Part shown: positions 42,302 through 51,940 of the stretch, one piece after another
Position numbering within the stretch: position 1 is the first letter of the stretch
Layout of the letters: each line of letters begins with the position of its first letter
The notes under the pieces: generated by a model
The model's input: only the letters and a program-made list of their open reading frames with translations
Told to the model about the DNA's origin: nothing
Databases searched by the model: none
Position numbers and translations under genes: made by a program
Assembly: GCA_965227315.1 (NCBI GenBank)
Contig: OZ245737.1
Coordinates: 2,108,001-2,172,000, forward strand
Length of the DNA: 64,000 bases
Direction: 5' to 3'
Origin: JANQHS01 sp965227315
GTDB taxonomy: Bacteria > Bacteroidota > Bacteroidia > Cytophagales > CCMP332

Positions 42302-44134
42302 TTATTGCATGGTTGAATTATTATTGGACTGCTGAAATATTTTGTCCAGCATTTTTGTTGCATTTGTATTTCCCGGATCAAGTTCCAGAGACTTTTCGTA
42401 ATACTTGATCGCGTTTTCGTTATCACCCAAAAGCATGTATCCTTCAGCCAGACTATCCCAGACATTTGCGCTTGAGGGATACAATTCCGTATTGATCCTG
42501 AAGAATATCAATGCGATATCAGGCTTTTGGTCGTTGATCTGCGCATAACCATTGTTATTGATGCTTGACTCCTTGACGATATAGCTTCCGGGAATCTTGT
42601 CCTTCAATTCCTGATAAGCGATCAACGCTTCTTCGTATTTCTTTTCGAGTACCAGTTCATGCGGCAATTTTCCGGTGATCTTTTCAAACATGATCTCTGA
42701 GGAAGCCTGACTTCCCTTTGAGTATTCGATCTTGATGCTGCCCTCTGTTTCTATAAACGTCAGCTTACCGGATATTTCATCCAATATGAATGAATTCGAA
42801 CCTACATAGATGAGCTTGTTCTTGCGCCCTTCAAAGAACTTAGGAATATACAGCTTTCCATTTTTCTCCTTGATCTCGAAAACCTCACCAAAGGTGAGGT
42901 CCTGATAACGACCCAGAAATTTTTCGATCAACGATTGGGGAAGCTCACTTTTATCCGCGGTGTCAAGTGATAATTTCCAATCATGTGCTATAAGAATGCT
43001 CTCCCTCACTTGATCAATGATTGGAATGCGAATAGAATTCGGCCCGTTCCCAAAAAATACCACTCCTTTTCCGTCTTCCATGGTAGCATATATATGCCCT
43101 CCAATTCCCGTATTTGCTCCTCCATGAGAAAACCAGTCGAGGTTGCCATATGCATATCTTCGTTCCCAGCCCAAACTCCATCCTCGCATGATCTTAAGTG
43201 TTACTATGTCCGTTATCCTTTTTGCAACCTTTTCTGATATGACTTTTGACTCTTTCCCGTTTAGGGCTTTTTGAATATCGATCAGGAGAATCGCCATATC
43301 AGTCGGAGTGGACCAAAGGCCCGAAGCGGAAACCTGGGGAGTGATCGGGATTCCTGTCTGAATGATGTTGCCATTTTGGTCATGGGCTTTTGCAACATTT
43401 TCAAGAAACCCTTCTTCATTTGGCTGCTTCATGGTTGTGTTTTGCAAGCCCAGCGGTGTAAAGAGGTATTCTTGGGCCAGGTCTGCCAGCGGTTTTTGCA
43501 GATGATCTTCCAGGGCCATCATGGCTATGGTATAACCTCCTCCACTATAACGCCAATCGGACCCGGGCTTGAACATGATTTTGATTTCTTCATTGTTGTA
43601 GGAAGGCAACTTTCCCTGAACGGATTCCAGGATGCTTGGAATTCTATCACCCTCATAGAAATCCGTAAATCCATGTTGGGTTGTTCCCGCTGTATGGCTT
43701 AAGAGATGCTCCAAAGTGACCTCCTGATCTTTGGTATATGGGCTCTCCGGAATTTTCCATCTTTTGAGATAGTCGTTGACCGGAACGGTGAGGTCGATCA
43801 GGCCCTTCTCTTCCAGTATAGCAAACAGGGTAGCCGTAATCGGTTTGGCGATGGAGGCAGTGGAGAATGCCGTGTTAACATCAAGGGGTATGCTATCGCT
43901 TTTGACGCCCCATGTTTCGGACCAGATAATCTCATAATTCTCGAAAACCGCAACACTCAGGCCTTTAAGGCCTTTTCTCTCCATGAGATCCTGAATGCTA
44001 ATAAAACCACCGTCTTCAATAGGTATTCTGGATATGGAATTGAGTTTTTTTAAGGAATAGTCCTGGTTTTCATCGCCACTGCAGGCAATACCCAGCGCAA
44101 GGTAGATAAGCAGTACTCCAATTCTGTTTGCCAT
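42302..44134 (-). CDS. Serine hydrolase (beta-lactamase/class C fold) lipoprotein with TPR tail
   Basis: 610 residues. Lipobox LALGIAC (C18). The catalytic S94-x-x-K97 is in STASIAKP; the second motif region is YSGGGY and the third is FSHGGANTGIGG. After the catalytic domain (to about 400) comes a beta segment and then TPR repeats near the C-terminus (AIKYYEKSLELDPGNTNATKML). Family members are penicillin-binding-protein-like esterases, D-aminopeptidases or peptidases. The TPR tail suggests a partner. A close functional twin lies at 45818-47386 on the other strand. Confidence 0.9.
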   Translation of the reverse strand: MANRIGVLLIYLALGIACSGDENQDYSLKKLNSISRIPIEDGGFISIQDLMERKGLKGLSVAVFENYEIIWSETWGVKSDSIPLDVNTAFSTASIAKPITATLFAILEEKGLIDLTVPVNDYLKRWKIPESPYTKDQEVTLEHLLSHTAGTTQHGFTDFYEGDRIPSILESVQGKLPSYNNEEIKIMFKPGSDWRYSGGGYTIAMMALEDHLQKPLADLAQEYLFTPLGLQNTTMKQPNEEGFLENVAKAHDQNGNIIQTGIPITPQVSASGLWSTPTDMAILLIDIQKALNGKESKVISEKVAKRITDIVTLKIMRGWSLGWERRYAYGNLDWFSHGGANTGIGGHIYATMEDGKGVVFFGNGPNSIRIPIIDQVRESILIAHDWKLSLDTADKSELPQSLIEKFLGRYQDLTFGEVFEIKEKNGKLYIPKFFEGRKNKLIYVGSNSFILDEISGKLTFIETEGSIKIEYSKGSQASSEIMFEKITGKLPHELVLEKKYEEALIAYQELKDKIPGSYIVKESSINNNGYAQINDQKPDIALIFFRINTELYPSSANVWDSLAEGYMLLGDNENAIKYYEKSLELDPGNTNATKMLDKIFQQSNNNSTMQ

Positions 44135-44379
44135 CTGCGGATTATTTTGTTTTGTATTTAAGCGAATTGAAGGTAGATGGCATTCCTGGTATTGGGAAGT
44201 CTATTTATGTAAGTGGTTGGTTCCTAACAGAGTCTGGGTTCAGGCATGATTTTTACCTCTTTTCAAACGAATGATTCACCCCAAATATATTGCGCTAGTG
44301 TATTTGGAATCGAATGGTAATTGGTAGGGAGGGAGTGCGCAGTTGTCAGGCAATGAAGAGAGGGAGGGGATGGAAGGAA

Positions 44380-44398
44380 GCCTCCTCAAAGAGGAGGC
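44380..44398. terminator. Strong hairpin after the Kelch T9SS gene
   Basis: GCCTCCTC-AAA-GAGGAGGC, eight-base arms and a three-base loop, 30 bases after the stop at 44428. No T-tract follows on the minus strand, so termination or mRNA end protection are both possible. Confidence 0.5.
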
Positions 44399-44427
44399 CT
44401 TCCCTGATTGAAGCAACATAAACAGTA

Positions 44428-45624
44428 CTACTCCTTGATTAATCTAATTGTTGCATCATCAATCCCTAAGAAATATAAAGCGTTTGGCAAGTCAGAAATA
44501 TCTATTGACATTTGATTTTGCCCATCTTCAAATGAGTAGCTTCTCAAAAGTTTACCCCTGGTATCTGTTAATCTGATTTCCCCATTGGCTGTTTGATCCC
44601 TTTCGATCATCACCAGATCAGAGGTGGGGTTAGGCCAAACTTTTACCATGCTGCTTTGATCGACGGTCAAGGACAGTGGTGCTACAGCACCGGGGGTGAT
44701 CGTGCGAAAAGCTGCGGTAAAAGTGAACGCTGGAAAACGCACACCCAGGCCTACATATGCCGTGGTATCCAGTACAAAAGCCGAAGACCAGGAGGTGTAC
44801 CCTGTGGGAAAGGGCTCAATGGGCGACCATGAGTCGGTTGCCGGATCGTATTCGCGGAAGTCTTGGTAGCCAATCGTGTAGCCGCTCATTCCGCCTCCGA
44901 TGTATCCTTTTCCGTTTATCGCAAAGCCTACGGCTGCCTGCCTTGCAGGACCTGGAACATTCGTCTTTTTTGACCAATTCTTTGTAGCTCCGTCAAATTC
45001 CCAAAAAGCCTTCGATTCTCCGGAGCCGGGGCTACCGGTACCGACATAGCCCTTGTCGCCTATGGTAAAGGCAACGGGAAATATTACAGCGCCAAAAGGT
45101 AGAAATGGCATTGATGTCCAGGTATCGGCAACCGGATCGTATTCCCAGAAGTCGCCTTTGACGCTGCTGCCATTAAAGCCTGCACCTACATATCCTTTAC
45201 CGTTCAGGGTGAATGCAAATCCACCATCTGAACGACCCCCTCCATAAGGGGATTTTTCGGTCCAGGTATCTGTAGTAGGGTCATACATTTGCACCCTGTC
45301 CGTCACGTCAAAACCGCCGGTGGTATCACCTCCGACGATATAGGCTTTGTCATCGATTACAAAGCCAAAAGCCCAAGCCAGAACTCCGTTCACCGGGATG
45401 CTTTCCTTTTCTATCCAATTGTCATTGGCCTGATCATATTCCCATACCTCCTTGGTGTTTACACCTCCAAAAATGTATGCTTTTCCATCCACAACTAAGG
45501 CGGTGGAACCATCCGTGGCGCCTCCGTTATAGCTGCCAATCGAGTTCCATGACTGGGAAAGTGAAGTGAAAGGTAGAAGTCCTAAAGCCAAAATCAGGCA
45601 AAAGGAGCATGTAGTTCTATGCAT
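44428..45624 (-). CDS. Kelch-repeat protein with T9SS C-terminal sorting domain
   Basis: 398 residues: signal peptide (1-23, SLSQ), six Kelch-type repeats of about 48 residues (for example GKAYIFGGVNTKEVWEYD, DKAYIVGGDTT, GKGYVGAGFN), then a Por sorting domain from VKVWPNPTSDLVMIE to LIKE. The repeats should form one beta propeller. It is secreted or surface bound through the type IX system. A TAGATTTG promoter box lies 29 bases before the start. It is divergent from the plus-strand serine hydrolase. Confidence 0.92.
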   Translation of the reverse strand: MHRTTCSFCLILALGLLPFTSLSQSWNSIGSYNGGATDGSTALVVDGKAYIFGGVNTKEVWEYDQANDNWIEKESIPVNGVLAWAFGFVIDDKAYIVGGDTTGGFDVTDRVQMYDPTTDTWTEKSPYGGGRSDGGFAFTLNGKGYVGAGFNGSSVKGDFWEYDPVADTWTSMPFLPFGAVIFPVAFTIGDKGYVGTGSPGSGESKAFWEFDGATKNWSKKTNVPGPARQAAVGFAINGKGYIGGGMSGYTIGYQDFREYDPATDSWSPIEPFPTGYTSWSSAFVLDTTAYVGLGVRFPAFTFTAAFRTITPGAVAPLSLTVDQSSMVKVWPNPTSDLVMIERDQTANGEIRLTDTRGKLLRSYSFEDGQNQMSIDISDLPNALYFLGIDDATIRLIKE

Positions 45625-45652
45625 TTGGAAAACGAGAAATTTGGTTTGTACA

Positions 45653-45660
45653 CAAATCTA
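45653..45660 (-). promoter_or_regulatory. Promoter -7 element of the Kelch gene
   Basis: On the minus strand TAGATTTG matches TAnnTTTG, 29 bases upstream of the ATG at 45624. The -33 position has no clear TTTG. The flanking divergent region carries A/T-rich direct repeats (CTTAAAAAAC, CTTAAAAAAAA). Confidence 0.5.
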
Positions 45661-45817
45661 TCCCTAAGCATTCCTGTTCCTGGCTAAAACTTTCTTAAAA
45701 AACCTTAAAAAAAACTTAAAATTTGGTGTGGATTGATGAGCGGTTATAAGGTGTCTGGGATTATTATTTACCTTTTGATTTGGATTGTGTCGTCTTTTTA
45801 AACTAGAACTGTATAGT

Positions 45818-47386
45818 ATGAACAAAAGGAATTCCCAACTGCTTGGAATGGCCGTTTTTGTATTGATCTCAATCAATAATCTGATCGCTCAGATCAATGT
45901 TGAACGGGTGGAAAAGGGCATAGCTGAATATACCTCTCATGCGGATTTCAATGGAAGGATCGTGCTCTTTGAATCCGACTCAATTGTACTGGATTATATG
46001 CATGGTTTGGCATCGTTCGAGAGGAATGAATTCATCGACCCGGCAACCACATTTAATATCGCCTCGGTTTCGAAAATGATCACCGCTCTGGGGATACTGG
46101 ATCTGATCGATAAAGAGAAATTATCCTTGTCTACCTCGATCGCAGAATTCTATCCGGGTCTGCCTGGCAATGTCAGCATAGAAAACCTGTTGAATCATAC
46201 TTCGGGACTTCAAAAACGAACATTTGTGATCGGTCATAACTGGTCAAAACTCTCCGGTCCTATCACTTCCAAAGAGTTCATCGAGTACCTGGCCGAAGAG
46301 CCAATGCGGTTTGAACCCAATGAGAAGCATGAGTATAACAACGTGAATTATATTTTGCTTTACGACATATTTCAGAAGGTATCCGGGGAAACAATAGAAG
46401 AAGAATTCCAGGATCAGGGACTATTCCCCGGTATGTTGGATGATGATTCCAGGTCGCAAAAATATGCCTATAACGAGGCTAATGGCCAGTGGATCTATGA
46501 TAACTTAATGTTAGGAAATTTTCTAGCGGACCATGAATACAATCTTTTCGGTCCCGGGCATTATTATATTAATCCGGGGGACGCCATAGACATCGTCAAA
46601 GGTTGGGAAGGTCTTTCTCCGGAACTGCTGAATAAAGCAACCAATCCCGGAAAGATGGGGGTCGCAGATGATGGCCGGAGTTATGGATATGGTATTGCCC
46701 TGAAGCAGGATCATAAGAAAAGGCCTATTTGGTTTCATATGGGCAAAAACTATGGCTCGAGAGCTTATTTTGCCCATTATCCGGAGCAAGATGTATCCCT
46801 GATGATGGTGACCAATGTCAATGACCCGAACTTCAATAATCTTTGGCCTAAGCTGGAATCGTTGATCACCGGCGAATCTGACTTTGAGATGCCAGAGCTG
46901 TCCATCGTCTATGAGCTGGGCAAGAAGATCCATTTGATGGAGAGTCAAAAGATCAATTCGTTGTTCTACTCACTCAAAGATCAGGACAGCTATTATACCA
47001 GCAGAATAGAATTGAACGACATGGCATATCACCTTTGGGAGCAGGATCAAAAGACAAAAGGAATTGAGGTTCTAAGAATCAATTCGGAGATGTTTCCGGA
47101 GAATTACTCCGTCAGGTATTATTACGCTGAGGGCCTGGAGGAACTGGGCGATTTTACGAAGGCGCTTGCCGAATACAAAAGCACAAGGGACATCATCGGA
47201 GATCAATTGGACGCGGAAAGCAGTTGGTTTGAGAAGGTGGATGGTCGGATTGCGGCATGCGAAAGCCAGGTTACCCCTGAAGAAATAGAAAAAGAGTCAG
47301 GCCTTGCGGAGCTTGAAAGGCAAAATGAGATGCTTCAGCAGCACTCCATATACCTGAACAAAATGTTAAGCGCTTTAAAGAATTAG
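45818..47386 (+). CDS. Exported serine hydrolase (beta-lactamase fold) with TPR-like tail
   Basis: 522 residues from ATG at 45818, which gives a proper signal peptide (to about NLIAQ, residue 25); an upstream TTG frame from 45785 is rejected. S83-x-x-K86 lies in NIASVSKM, the YxN motif in HEYNNVNYIL, and the third motif in WFHMGKNYGSRAY. A C-terminal region (about 370-522) has TPR-like helices (LEELGDFTKALAEYKS) and a coiled-coil end. It leads a plus-strand series with an alpha/beta hydrolase and a two-component system. Confidence 0.9.
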   Translation: MNKRNSQLLGMAVFVLISINNLIAQINVERVEKGIAEYTSHADFNGRIVLFESDSIVLDYMHGLASFERNEFIDPATTFNIASVSKMITALGILDLIDKEKLSLSTSIAEFYPGLPGNVSIENLLNHTSGLQKRTFVIGHNWSKLSGPITSKEFIEYLAEEPMRFEPNEKHEYNNVNYILLYDIFQKVSGETIEEEFQDQGLFPGMLDDDSRSQKYAYNEANGQWIYDNLMLGNFLADHEYNLFGPGHYYINPGDAIDIVKGWEGLSPELLNKATNPGKMGVADDGRSYGYGIALKQDHKKRPIWFHMGKNYGSRAYFAHYPEQDVSLMMVTNVNDPNFNNLWPKLESLITGESDFEMPELSIVYELGKKIHLMESQKINSLFYSLKDQDSYYTSRIELNDMAYHLWEQDQKTKGIEVLRINSEMFPENYSVRYYYAEGLEELGDFTKALAEYKSTRDIIGDQLDAESSWFEKVDGRIAACESQVTPEEIEKESGLAELERQNEMLQQHSIYLNKMLSALKN

Positions 47387-47488
47387 GGCCGCATTGTTGC
47401 GCATAATAACTGTTTTCCGATTCTTCAATTTTGAAAAGCCTACTACCCAAATATGGCTTACTTGACCCTCTGCTTCTGTTGGAATAAT

Positions 47489-48502
47489 ATGAAACTAAAG
47501 AATATAATATTGCACTTTTTCCTTATTGCCTTCACGGGAATTTGTGCCCTGGCACAGGTCCCGGAATACCCTCCTCCCGGAGAGTTGGTGGATAATGGTG
47601 GTTACAAAATGCATCTCATTATTCAGGGGAAGGATAAACCGGGTCCTAATGTCATATTCTTTCATGGAGCCGGAGATATCGCGTTGAATTGGAATCTTGT
47701 TTTACCGGAGGTAGGGAAATTTGCCACCGCGGTAGCGATAGATCAAAACGGGGAAGGGTGGAGTGAGCATGGTCATGGTGCATCACTATATCAGCAGGTT
47801 TATGATAGCTATCAGGTGCTGAAAAAGGCAAACATTGACCCACCCTATATTTTGGTTGGACATTCTCTCGGTGGCATTATTGCCAATCTGTTCGCTGTTG
47901 AATATCCCAATGAGACCGCAGGAGTTGTTATGGTGGATGCCACCCATCCTGATGTTGTGCTGAAGATCTTCAATCGTGATACCAAGGAAATGGAATGGAA
48001 GAAATTGAGATTTATGGCGAATGAATCCATTCCTCCTGTTAACACCGAACCCTTGTCTTCTCCAAAGGAGGTATCATCATTTCAAGCTCAAAAGGATTTT
48101 GGGAATATGCTTGACAAGTTTTCCGAGGAGGACCGGGAACTTTTTAACTGGATCTATAATGTGCGCCCCTGGACTTATGTTAAAGGGCAGGGAAATGCCT
48201 ACGAAGCCGAAATATTTCAAAAAATGTATGATGATTATGATCAATACGGATTCGGGAACCGACCCTTGATCGTATTGACAGGCGGCAACAAGGAGGTTCC
48301 CGAAGGAGATGATAACTGGACCGGTCAGCAACTTCGGAAGCATTCGGATTCACTCCAAAAGGAAATGTTGACTCTATCGTCAAACAGCAGGCAGGTTATG
48401 GCAGATAAAAGCGGCCATCATATTCACATCGATCAACCTGAATTGGTGGTTTCCTCAATCGAGGAAATGGTTAAGGAAATCAATGCCATCAGCGAAAAAT
48501 GA
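47489..48502 (+). CDS. Exported alpha/beta hydrolase
   Basis: 337 residues from ATG at 47489 with a signal peptide ending LAQ (residue 23); a longer frame from 47453 adds 12 residues without support. The oxyanion strand is VIFFHGAGDIALNW, the nucleophile elbow GHSLGG has S126, and the catalytic His lies near the end in SGHHIHIDQPE. It should be periplasmic or outside. The histidine kinase gene starts 52 bases downstream, so it may be cotranscribed with the sensor pair. Confidence 0.9.
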   Translation: MKLKNIILHFFLIAFTGICALAQVPEYPPPGELVDNGGYKMHLIIQGKDKPGPNVIFFHGAGDIALNWNLVLPEVGKFATAVAIDQNGEGWSEHGHGASLYQQVYDSYQVLKKANIDPPYILVGHSLGGIIANLFAVEYPNETAGVVMVDATHPDVVLKIFNRDTKEMEWKKLRFMANESIPPVNTEPLSSPKEVSSFQAQKDFGNMLDKFSEEDRELFNWIYNVRPWTYVKGQGNAYEAEIFQKMYDDYDQYGFGNRPLIVLTGGNKEVPEGDDNWTGQQLRKHSDSLQKEMLTLSSNSRQVMADKSGHHIHIDQPELVVSSIEEMVKEINAISEK

Positions 48503-48554
48503 GACGATTTGAAATATCCATTATCCTGACCGATGATCAAGAATTGCCGCCGCA

Positions 48555-50093
48555 ATGATGTTGGCTCGGTACAAAATATATCTGCTCTTATTTTTTGCTA
48601 CCGTTGTTTGCCTTCTTCTGGTACAGTATTACTGGATGAAAAAGGCACTGGACCTTCAGCGTGAGGGTTTGGAAAGGGAATTGCAGGAAATAACCAATGA
48701 AGTAGCACAGCAACTTGAGGAACAGAGTTCTTGCTTCGAACTCTTTGCCAGCATCCGTATTGACAAAGGGGAGGGCCTGCGACTTCTGAAATCGATCAGC
48801 GATGAGGGAAAGCCGGGAGCTGATACCATCGAAACCTATTATTGGAACAGGCAGGGAAGGGATACATTATGGTCCTTTAAGCAATTGGACTTCGGTACTC
48901 CGGCGGACCTCGAGGTGGAGCTTCGTTTTGAATATCTTTATCCTCCGGGTTCTACCGCACCTGCATCATTGAGTTCACCTCAGGTCTCAGAGGATCAGGA
49001 CCTGAATACCATCCATGATTTCAGACAAAACTTCAAATCGGATTATTCATTTTTTGATTATGTGGATACGGCATTGGCGCGTGATCTGTTTCTGGAAAAG
49101 CTTCAGCTCGCGGGCCTGAATGATGATCATCAATTTGCTTTCTGGGTAGACGAAGGGAGCGTTCCACGATTATTATATGCTTCAGTAGAAGATCCTGATT
49201 TCCTGGAAAAGGGTTTTAAGGCGACTTTGTTCTCAGAAAGCTACTTTATCAATCCGGTGCGGCTTACCCTGTTTATTCCTGCCCTGAGCAACCTGGGTTT
49301 TCAATTTCCATGGATAACCATTTTGAGTACAGCGGGAATAAGTCTGCTGATATTCATCATTGTATGGCTGTTTGTGAGATTGGCAAATCGCCAGGGAAGA
49401 CTTGCGAAATGGCGCACGGATTTTATAGACAACATGGTTCATGAGTTCAAAACCCCTATCACCAATGTGGGTTTGGCTGTGGATACCATATCAAAATACC
49501 ATGATAACCTCAATGAGAATCAGGAGAACCTATTGACCATCATAAAGGAGGAGAACAAGAGACAAAGAGAGAATATCGACAATATCCTCCATAGCCTCAC
49601 ATATGAGGACCTTAGCCCGGCCCTGCATATCGAAGAGGTTGATCTGAATAGATTGGTCAGAAAGGTCATACGTCCTTATGAATTGGAAGTGGAATCATTG
49701 AAAGGAGATCTGAATGTTGAGCTCAGCGATGGTCTTCCGCTTTTGCATACCGATGAGGTGCATCTGACCAATATCCTTGATAATCTGCTTGATAATGCGG
49801 TCAAATATTCAATTTCCCGCCCATGTATTTTTGTTTCCACTGTTAAGGAAGATCGCTTTAATTTGATTGTGGTAGAAGATAAAGGGTTAGGAATGAGCAG
49901 AGATCAGCAAAGTCATGTATTCGAAAAATTCTACCGGGCTCAACAGGGTAACTTACATAATGTGAAGGGTTTTGGGTTGGGGTTGAGTTATGTAAAATGG
50001 GCTCTTGAACAACTAAATGGAAAAATTGAAATTTTTAGCAAACTCAAACAAGGAACGAAAATCAATGTAAGAATTCCGAATAACCTTGCTTAA
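48555..50093 (+). CDS. Sensor histidine kinase
   Basis: 512 residues. Membrane segments near 7-27 and 255-275 enclose an external sensor domain of about 225 residues that I cannot classify. The H-box is FIDNMVHEFKTPITNVGLAVD with the phosphoacceptor His, followed by the ATPase domain (N-box DNLLDNAVKYS, G1 VVEDKGLGM, G2 GFGLGLSYVKWAL). It autophosphorylates and passes phosphate to the response regulator that begins two bases after its stop. The absence of a clear HAMP domain between the second membrane segment and the H-box is typical of Bacteroidota kinases. Confidence 0.95.
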   Translation: MMLARYKIYLLLFFATVVCLLLVQYYWMKKALDLQREGLERELQEITNEVAQQLEEQSSCFELFASIRIDKGEGLRLLKSISDEGKPGADTIETYYWNRQGRDTLWSFKQLDFGTPADLEVELRFEYLYPPGSTAPASLSSPQVSEDQDLNTIHDFRQNFKSDYSFFDYVDTALARDLFLEKLQLAGLNDDHQFAFWVDEGSVPRLLYASVEDPDFLEKGFKATLFSESYFINPVRLTLFIPALSNLGFQFPWITILSTAGISLLIFIIVWLFVRLANRQGRLAKWRTDFIDNMVHEFKTPITNVGLAVDTISKYHDNLNENQENLLTIIKEENKRQRENIDNILHSLTYEDLSPALHIEEVDLNRLVRKVIRPYELEVESLKGDLNVELSDGLPLLHTDEVHLTNILDNLLDNAVKYSISRPCIFVSTVKEDRFNLIVVEDKGLGMSRDQQSHVFEKFYRAQQGNLHNVKGFGLGLSYVKWALEQLNGKIEIFSKLKQGTKINVRIPNNLA

Positions 50094-50095
50094 TA

Positions 50096-50779
50096 GTGAG
50101 TGCAAAAGTTTTAATTGTAGAAGATGACCTTAATTTAGGCTATCTTATAAAAGAGAATTTGAAGTTAGCCGGTTTCACGCCTGAGCTTTCTCCAAACGGC
50201 AAAGATGCCTGGGATGTTACAGGTCAAAAAAATTATGACCTCTATCTCCTGGACATTATGATGCCCGAGAAGGATGGATTTGAGCTGGCAAGCAAGATCA
50301 GAGAGAAGGATCCTGAAACACCAATAATCTTTTTAACGGCAAAATCGCTGCCGGAAGACAAGGTGAAGGGATTTAAGCTGGGTTGTGATGATTATATCTG
50401 CAAGCCATTTGATGTTGAGGAGTTGCTTTGGCGCTTAAAGGCAATTCTAAAACGCACCCACAATGGCAAGGAAAACAAGGAGGTTCTCAAAGTCGGGAAC
50501 ATAACTCTATTCCCTGTTGAACGCCAACTTATCATTAATGACAGTTCCCATAGTTTGTCGGCCAAGGAAGCCAAGTTGCTCCATATATTTTGTACCTGGG
50601 AAGGACAGGTCGTGACCCGTAAGCACTTGCTGGAAAGCGTTTGGGAGCGTGATGACTTTTTCACCGGCAAAAGTCTGGACATCTATATACATCGTTTAAG
50701 GAAGATCTTCAAGGATGTGCCCTCCATCAACCTCCTCAATGTATATGGACTTGGTTACAAACTTATCTGTTCTTCCTAG
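50096..50779 (+). CDS. OmpR/PhoB-type response regulator
   Basis: 227 residues, GTG start at 50096, two bases after the kinase stop. The receiver domain has the acidic pair EDD, the phosphoacceptor Asp in YLLDIMMPEKDGFEL (near residue 53), the conserved Thr/Lys in FLTAKS, and a C-terminal winged helix with LSAKEAKLLHIFCTWEGQVVTRKHLLESVW and LDIYIHRLRKIF. It regulates transcription on phosphorylation by the adjacent kinase. A 15-bp palindrome follows its stop. Confidence 0.96.
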   Translation: MSAKVLIVEDDLNLGYLIKENLKLAGFTPELSPNGKDAWDVTGQKNYDLYLLDIMMPEKDGFELASKIREKDPETPIIFLTAKSLPEDKVKGFKLGCDDYICKPFDVEELLWRLKAILKRTHNGKENKEVLKVGNITLFPVERQLIINDSSHSLSAKEAKLLHIFCTWEGQVVTRKHLLESVWERDDFFTGKSLDIYIHRLRKIFKDVPSINLLNVYGLGYKLICSS

Positions 50780-50783
50780 AATT

Positions 50784-50798
50784 ATTGTTGACAACAAT
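50784..50798. repeat. 15-bp palindrome at a convergent junction
   Basis: ATTGTTG-A-CAACAAT, seven-base arms around one base, five bases beyond the response regulator stop and before the converging cupin gene. No T-tract, so a terminator function is uncertain. Confidence 0.4.
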
Positions 50799-50830
50799 GG
50801 TTAACGCATAAGTGATCTTTTGTGATCTCT

Positions 50831-51175
50831 TTATTCGGATATTTCTATTCTGTCACCCCTGGTTGTAGGCTGAGAGATTACAAGGAATTCAAGATCCTCG
50901 GATCGTTCGTTGCTGATCCTGTGTTTTGCCCCTGGAGGAATCAGAATTCCTTCCCCGCTTTCAAGTTCTATGCTTTCGTTTTCGATCTCAAAGCATGCCT
51001 TTCCCTTGAGAACTCTGAAAAACTGCTGAGCCTGGCTGTGGTAATGCATTTTCTCACTCGTATTCGGAGGCATCAATTCTTCAATAATGCTCAGCTCCGG
51101 TGATTTGACCAGATGCCAACCGCTGCAATTGTCTCCCCAATGATAGTGCTCCGAATTCTCCTTGGTTAATTTCAT
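50831..51175 (-). CDS. Small cupin-fold protein
   Basis: 114 residues. The two cupin motifs are evident: KMHYHSQAQQFFRVLKGKACFEIE and GEGILIPPGAKHRISNERSEDLEFLV, with His residues fit for a metal. Single-domain cupins may bind small ligands or act as isomerases or dioxygenases; no specific role is visible. It begins 7 bases after the ClbS/DfsB-like gene, so the two form an operon. Confidence 0.9.
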   Translation of the reverse strand: MKLTKENSEHYHWGDNCSGWHLVKSPELSIIEELMPPNTSEKMHYHSQAQQFFRVLKGKACFEIENESIELESGEGILIPPGAKHRISNERSEDLEFLVISQPTTRGDRIEISE

Positions 51176-51182
51176 GATGACT

Positions 51183-51677
51183 TCATTTTCCCTTCTTGAT
51201 CAACTTCAGGGCCCAGTCATAATGACTCGAAGTAGCCGAGATCAGGTAAGCGCCAAGTGAAGTGGTTCCCGTCCATTTATACCTTTTCTTCTCGAAAAGT
51301 TCTTCATTGCTATGCTTTTTGATCAGTCTGCTAATCTCTTCATGAGAGGATTGCAGCATCTCCCGAATCTTGTTTAGGCCTGTGTCGGAATATTTCTCCC
51401 TGATCCTTTCGTTCAGGGCTGAAGTGGTTTTCCATGTATATCCTTTTGCCGGGATATCGGGTTTTTCTCCGCTCATTCCCACCTCATACCAGTTTCGCAT
51501 CATCAGGTGCCAATGGTGCAGGTGGGCCAGCACATCACGGATATTCCTGTTCATGGTTCCGGGGCGAAATTCGGCGAGCTGCTCTTCTTCTGAAAATCCT
51601 TCAACGAAATCATTGAGCTTTTCATAGTTCTTCTGGCTCAAAGTCAGTAGTTCCTCTTTGCTTGTTGGTCGTGGCAT
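51183..51677 (-). CDS. ClbS/DfsB family four-helix bundle protein
   Basis: 164 residues, DinB-like four-helix fold. Family marks are MPRPTSKEELLTLSQKNYEKL, then MNRNIRDVLAHLHHWHLMMRNWYEVG with a His-rich helix, and LGAYLISATSSHYDWALKLI. ClbS inactivates colibactin in producing strains; DfsB is a dehydratase-like relative. There is no polyketide cluster here, so self-resistance is unlikely and the real role is unknown. First gene of the pair with the cupin. Confidence 0.9.
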   Translation of the reverse strand: MPRPTSKEELLTLSQKNYEKLNDFVEGFSEEEQLAEFRPGTMNRNIRDVLAHLHHWHLMMRNWYEVGMSGEKPDIPAKGYTWKTTSALNERIREKYSDTGLNKIREMLQSSHEEISRLIKKHSNEELFEKKRYKWTGTTSLGAYLISATSSHYDWALKLIKKGK

Positions 51678-51940
51678 AATTGCAGGTTTGACAATATGAA
51701 TTTCGAAGATAGATCCGGATGGACATGAGCTTTCATGCTTTTCGTCAATCGTGGAGCTACTTTATGTCAGTACTTTTCCTTCGAGTACAAGCAGATTCCT
51801 TTCCCTATTGAAGCTGTATTCCTTTACCTTTTTGCTCAACAGTATTTAAATTCAACCTTGCTTTCTTATAAACCCTCGAGAGCTTATTTCAGCTATATAT
51901 GAACGGTTGGTTCAATTGAGTTTTGATCATGTAGAGAGAT

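Noticed and set aside
51183..51677. Part of a colibactin-type biosynthetic cluster
   Set aside because: No polyketide or nonribosomal peptide synthase gene is present in the window.
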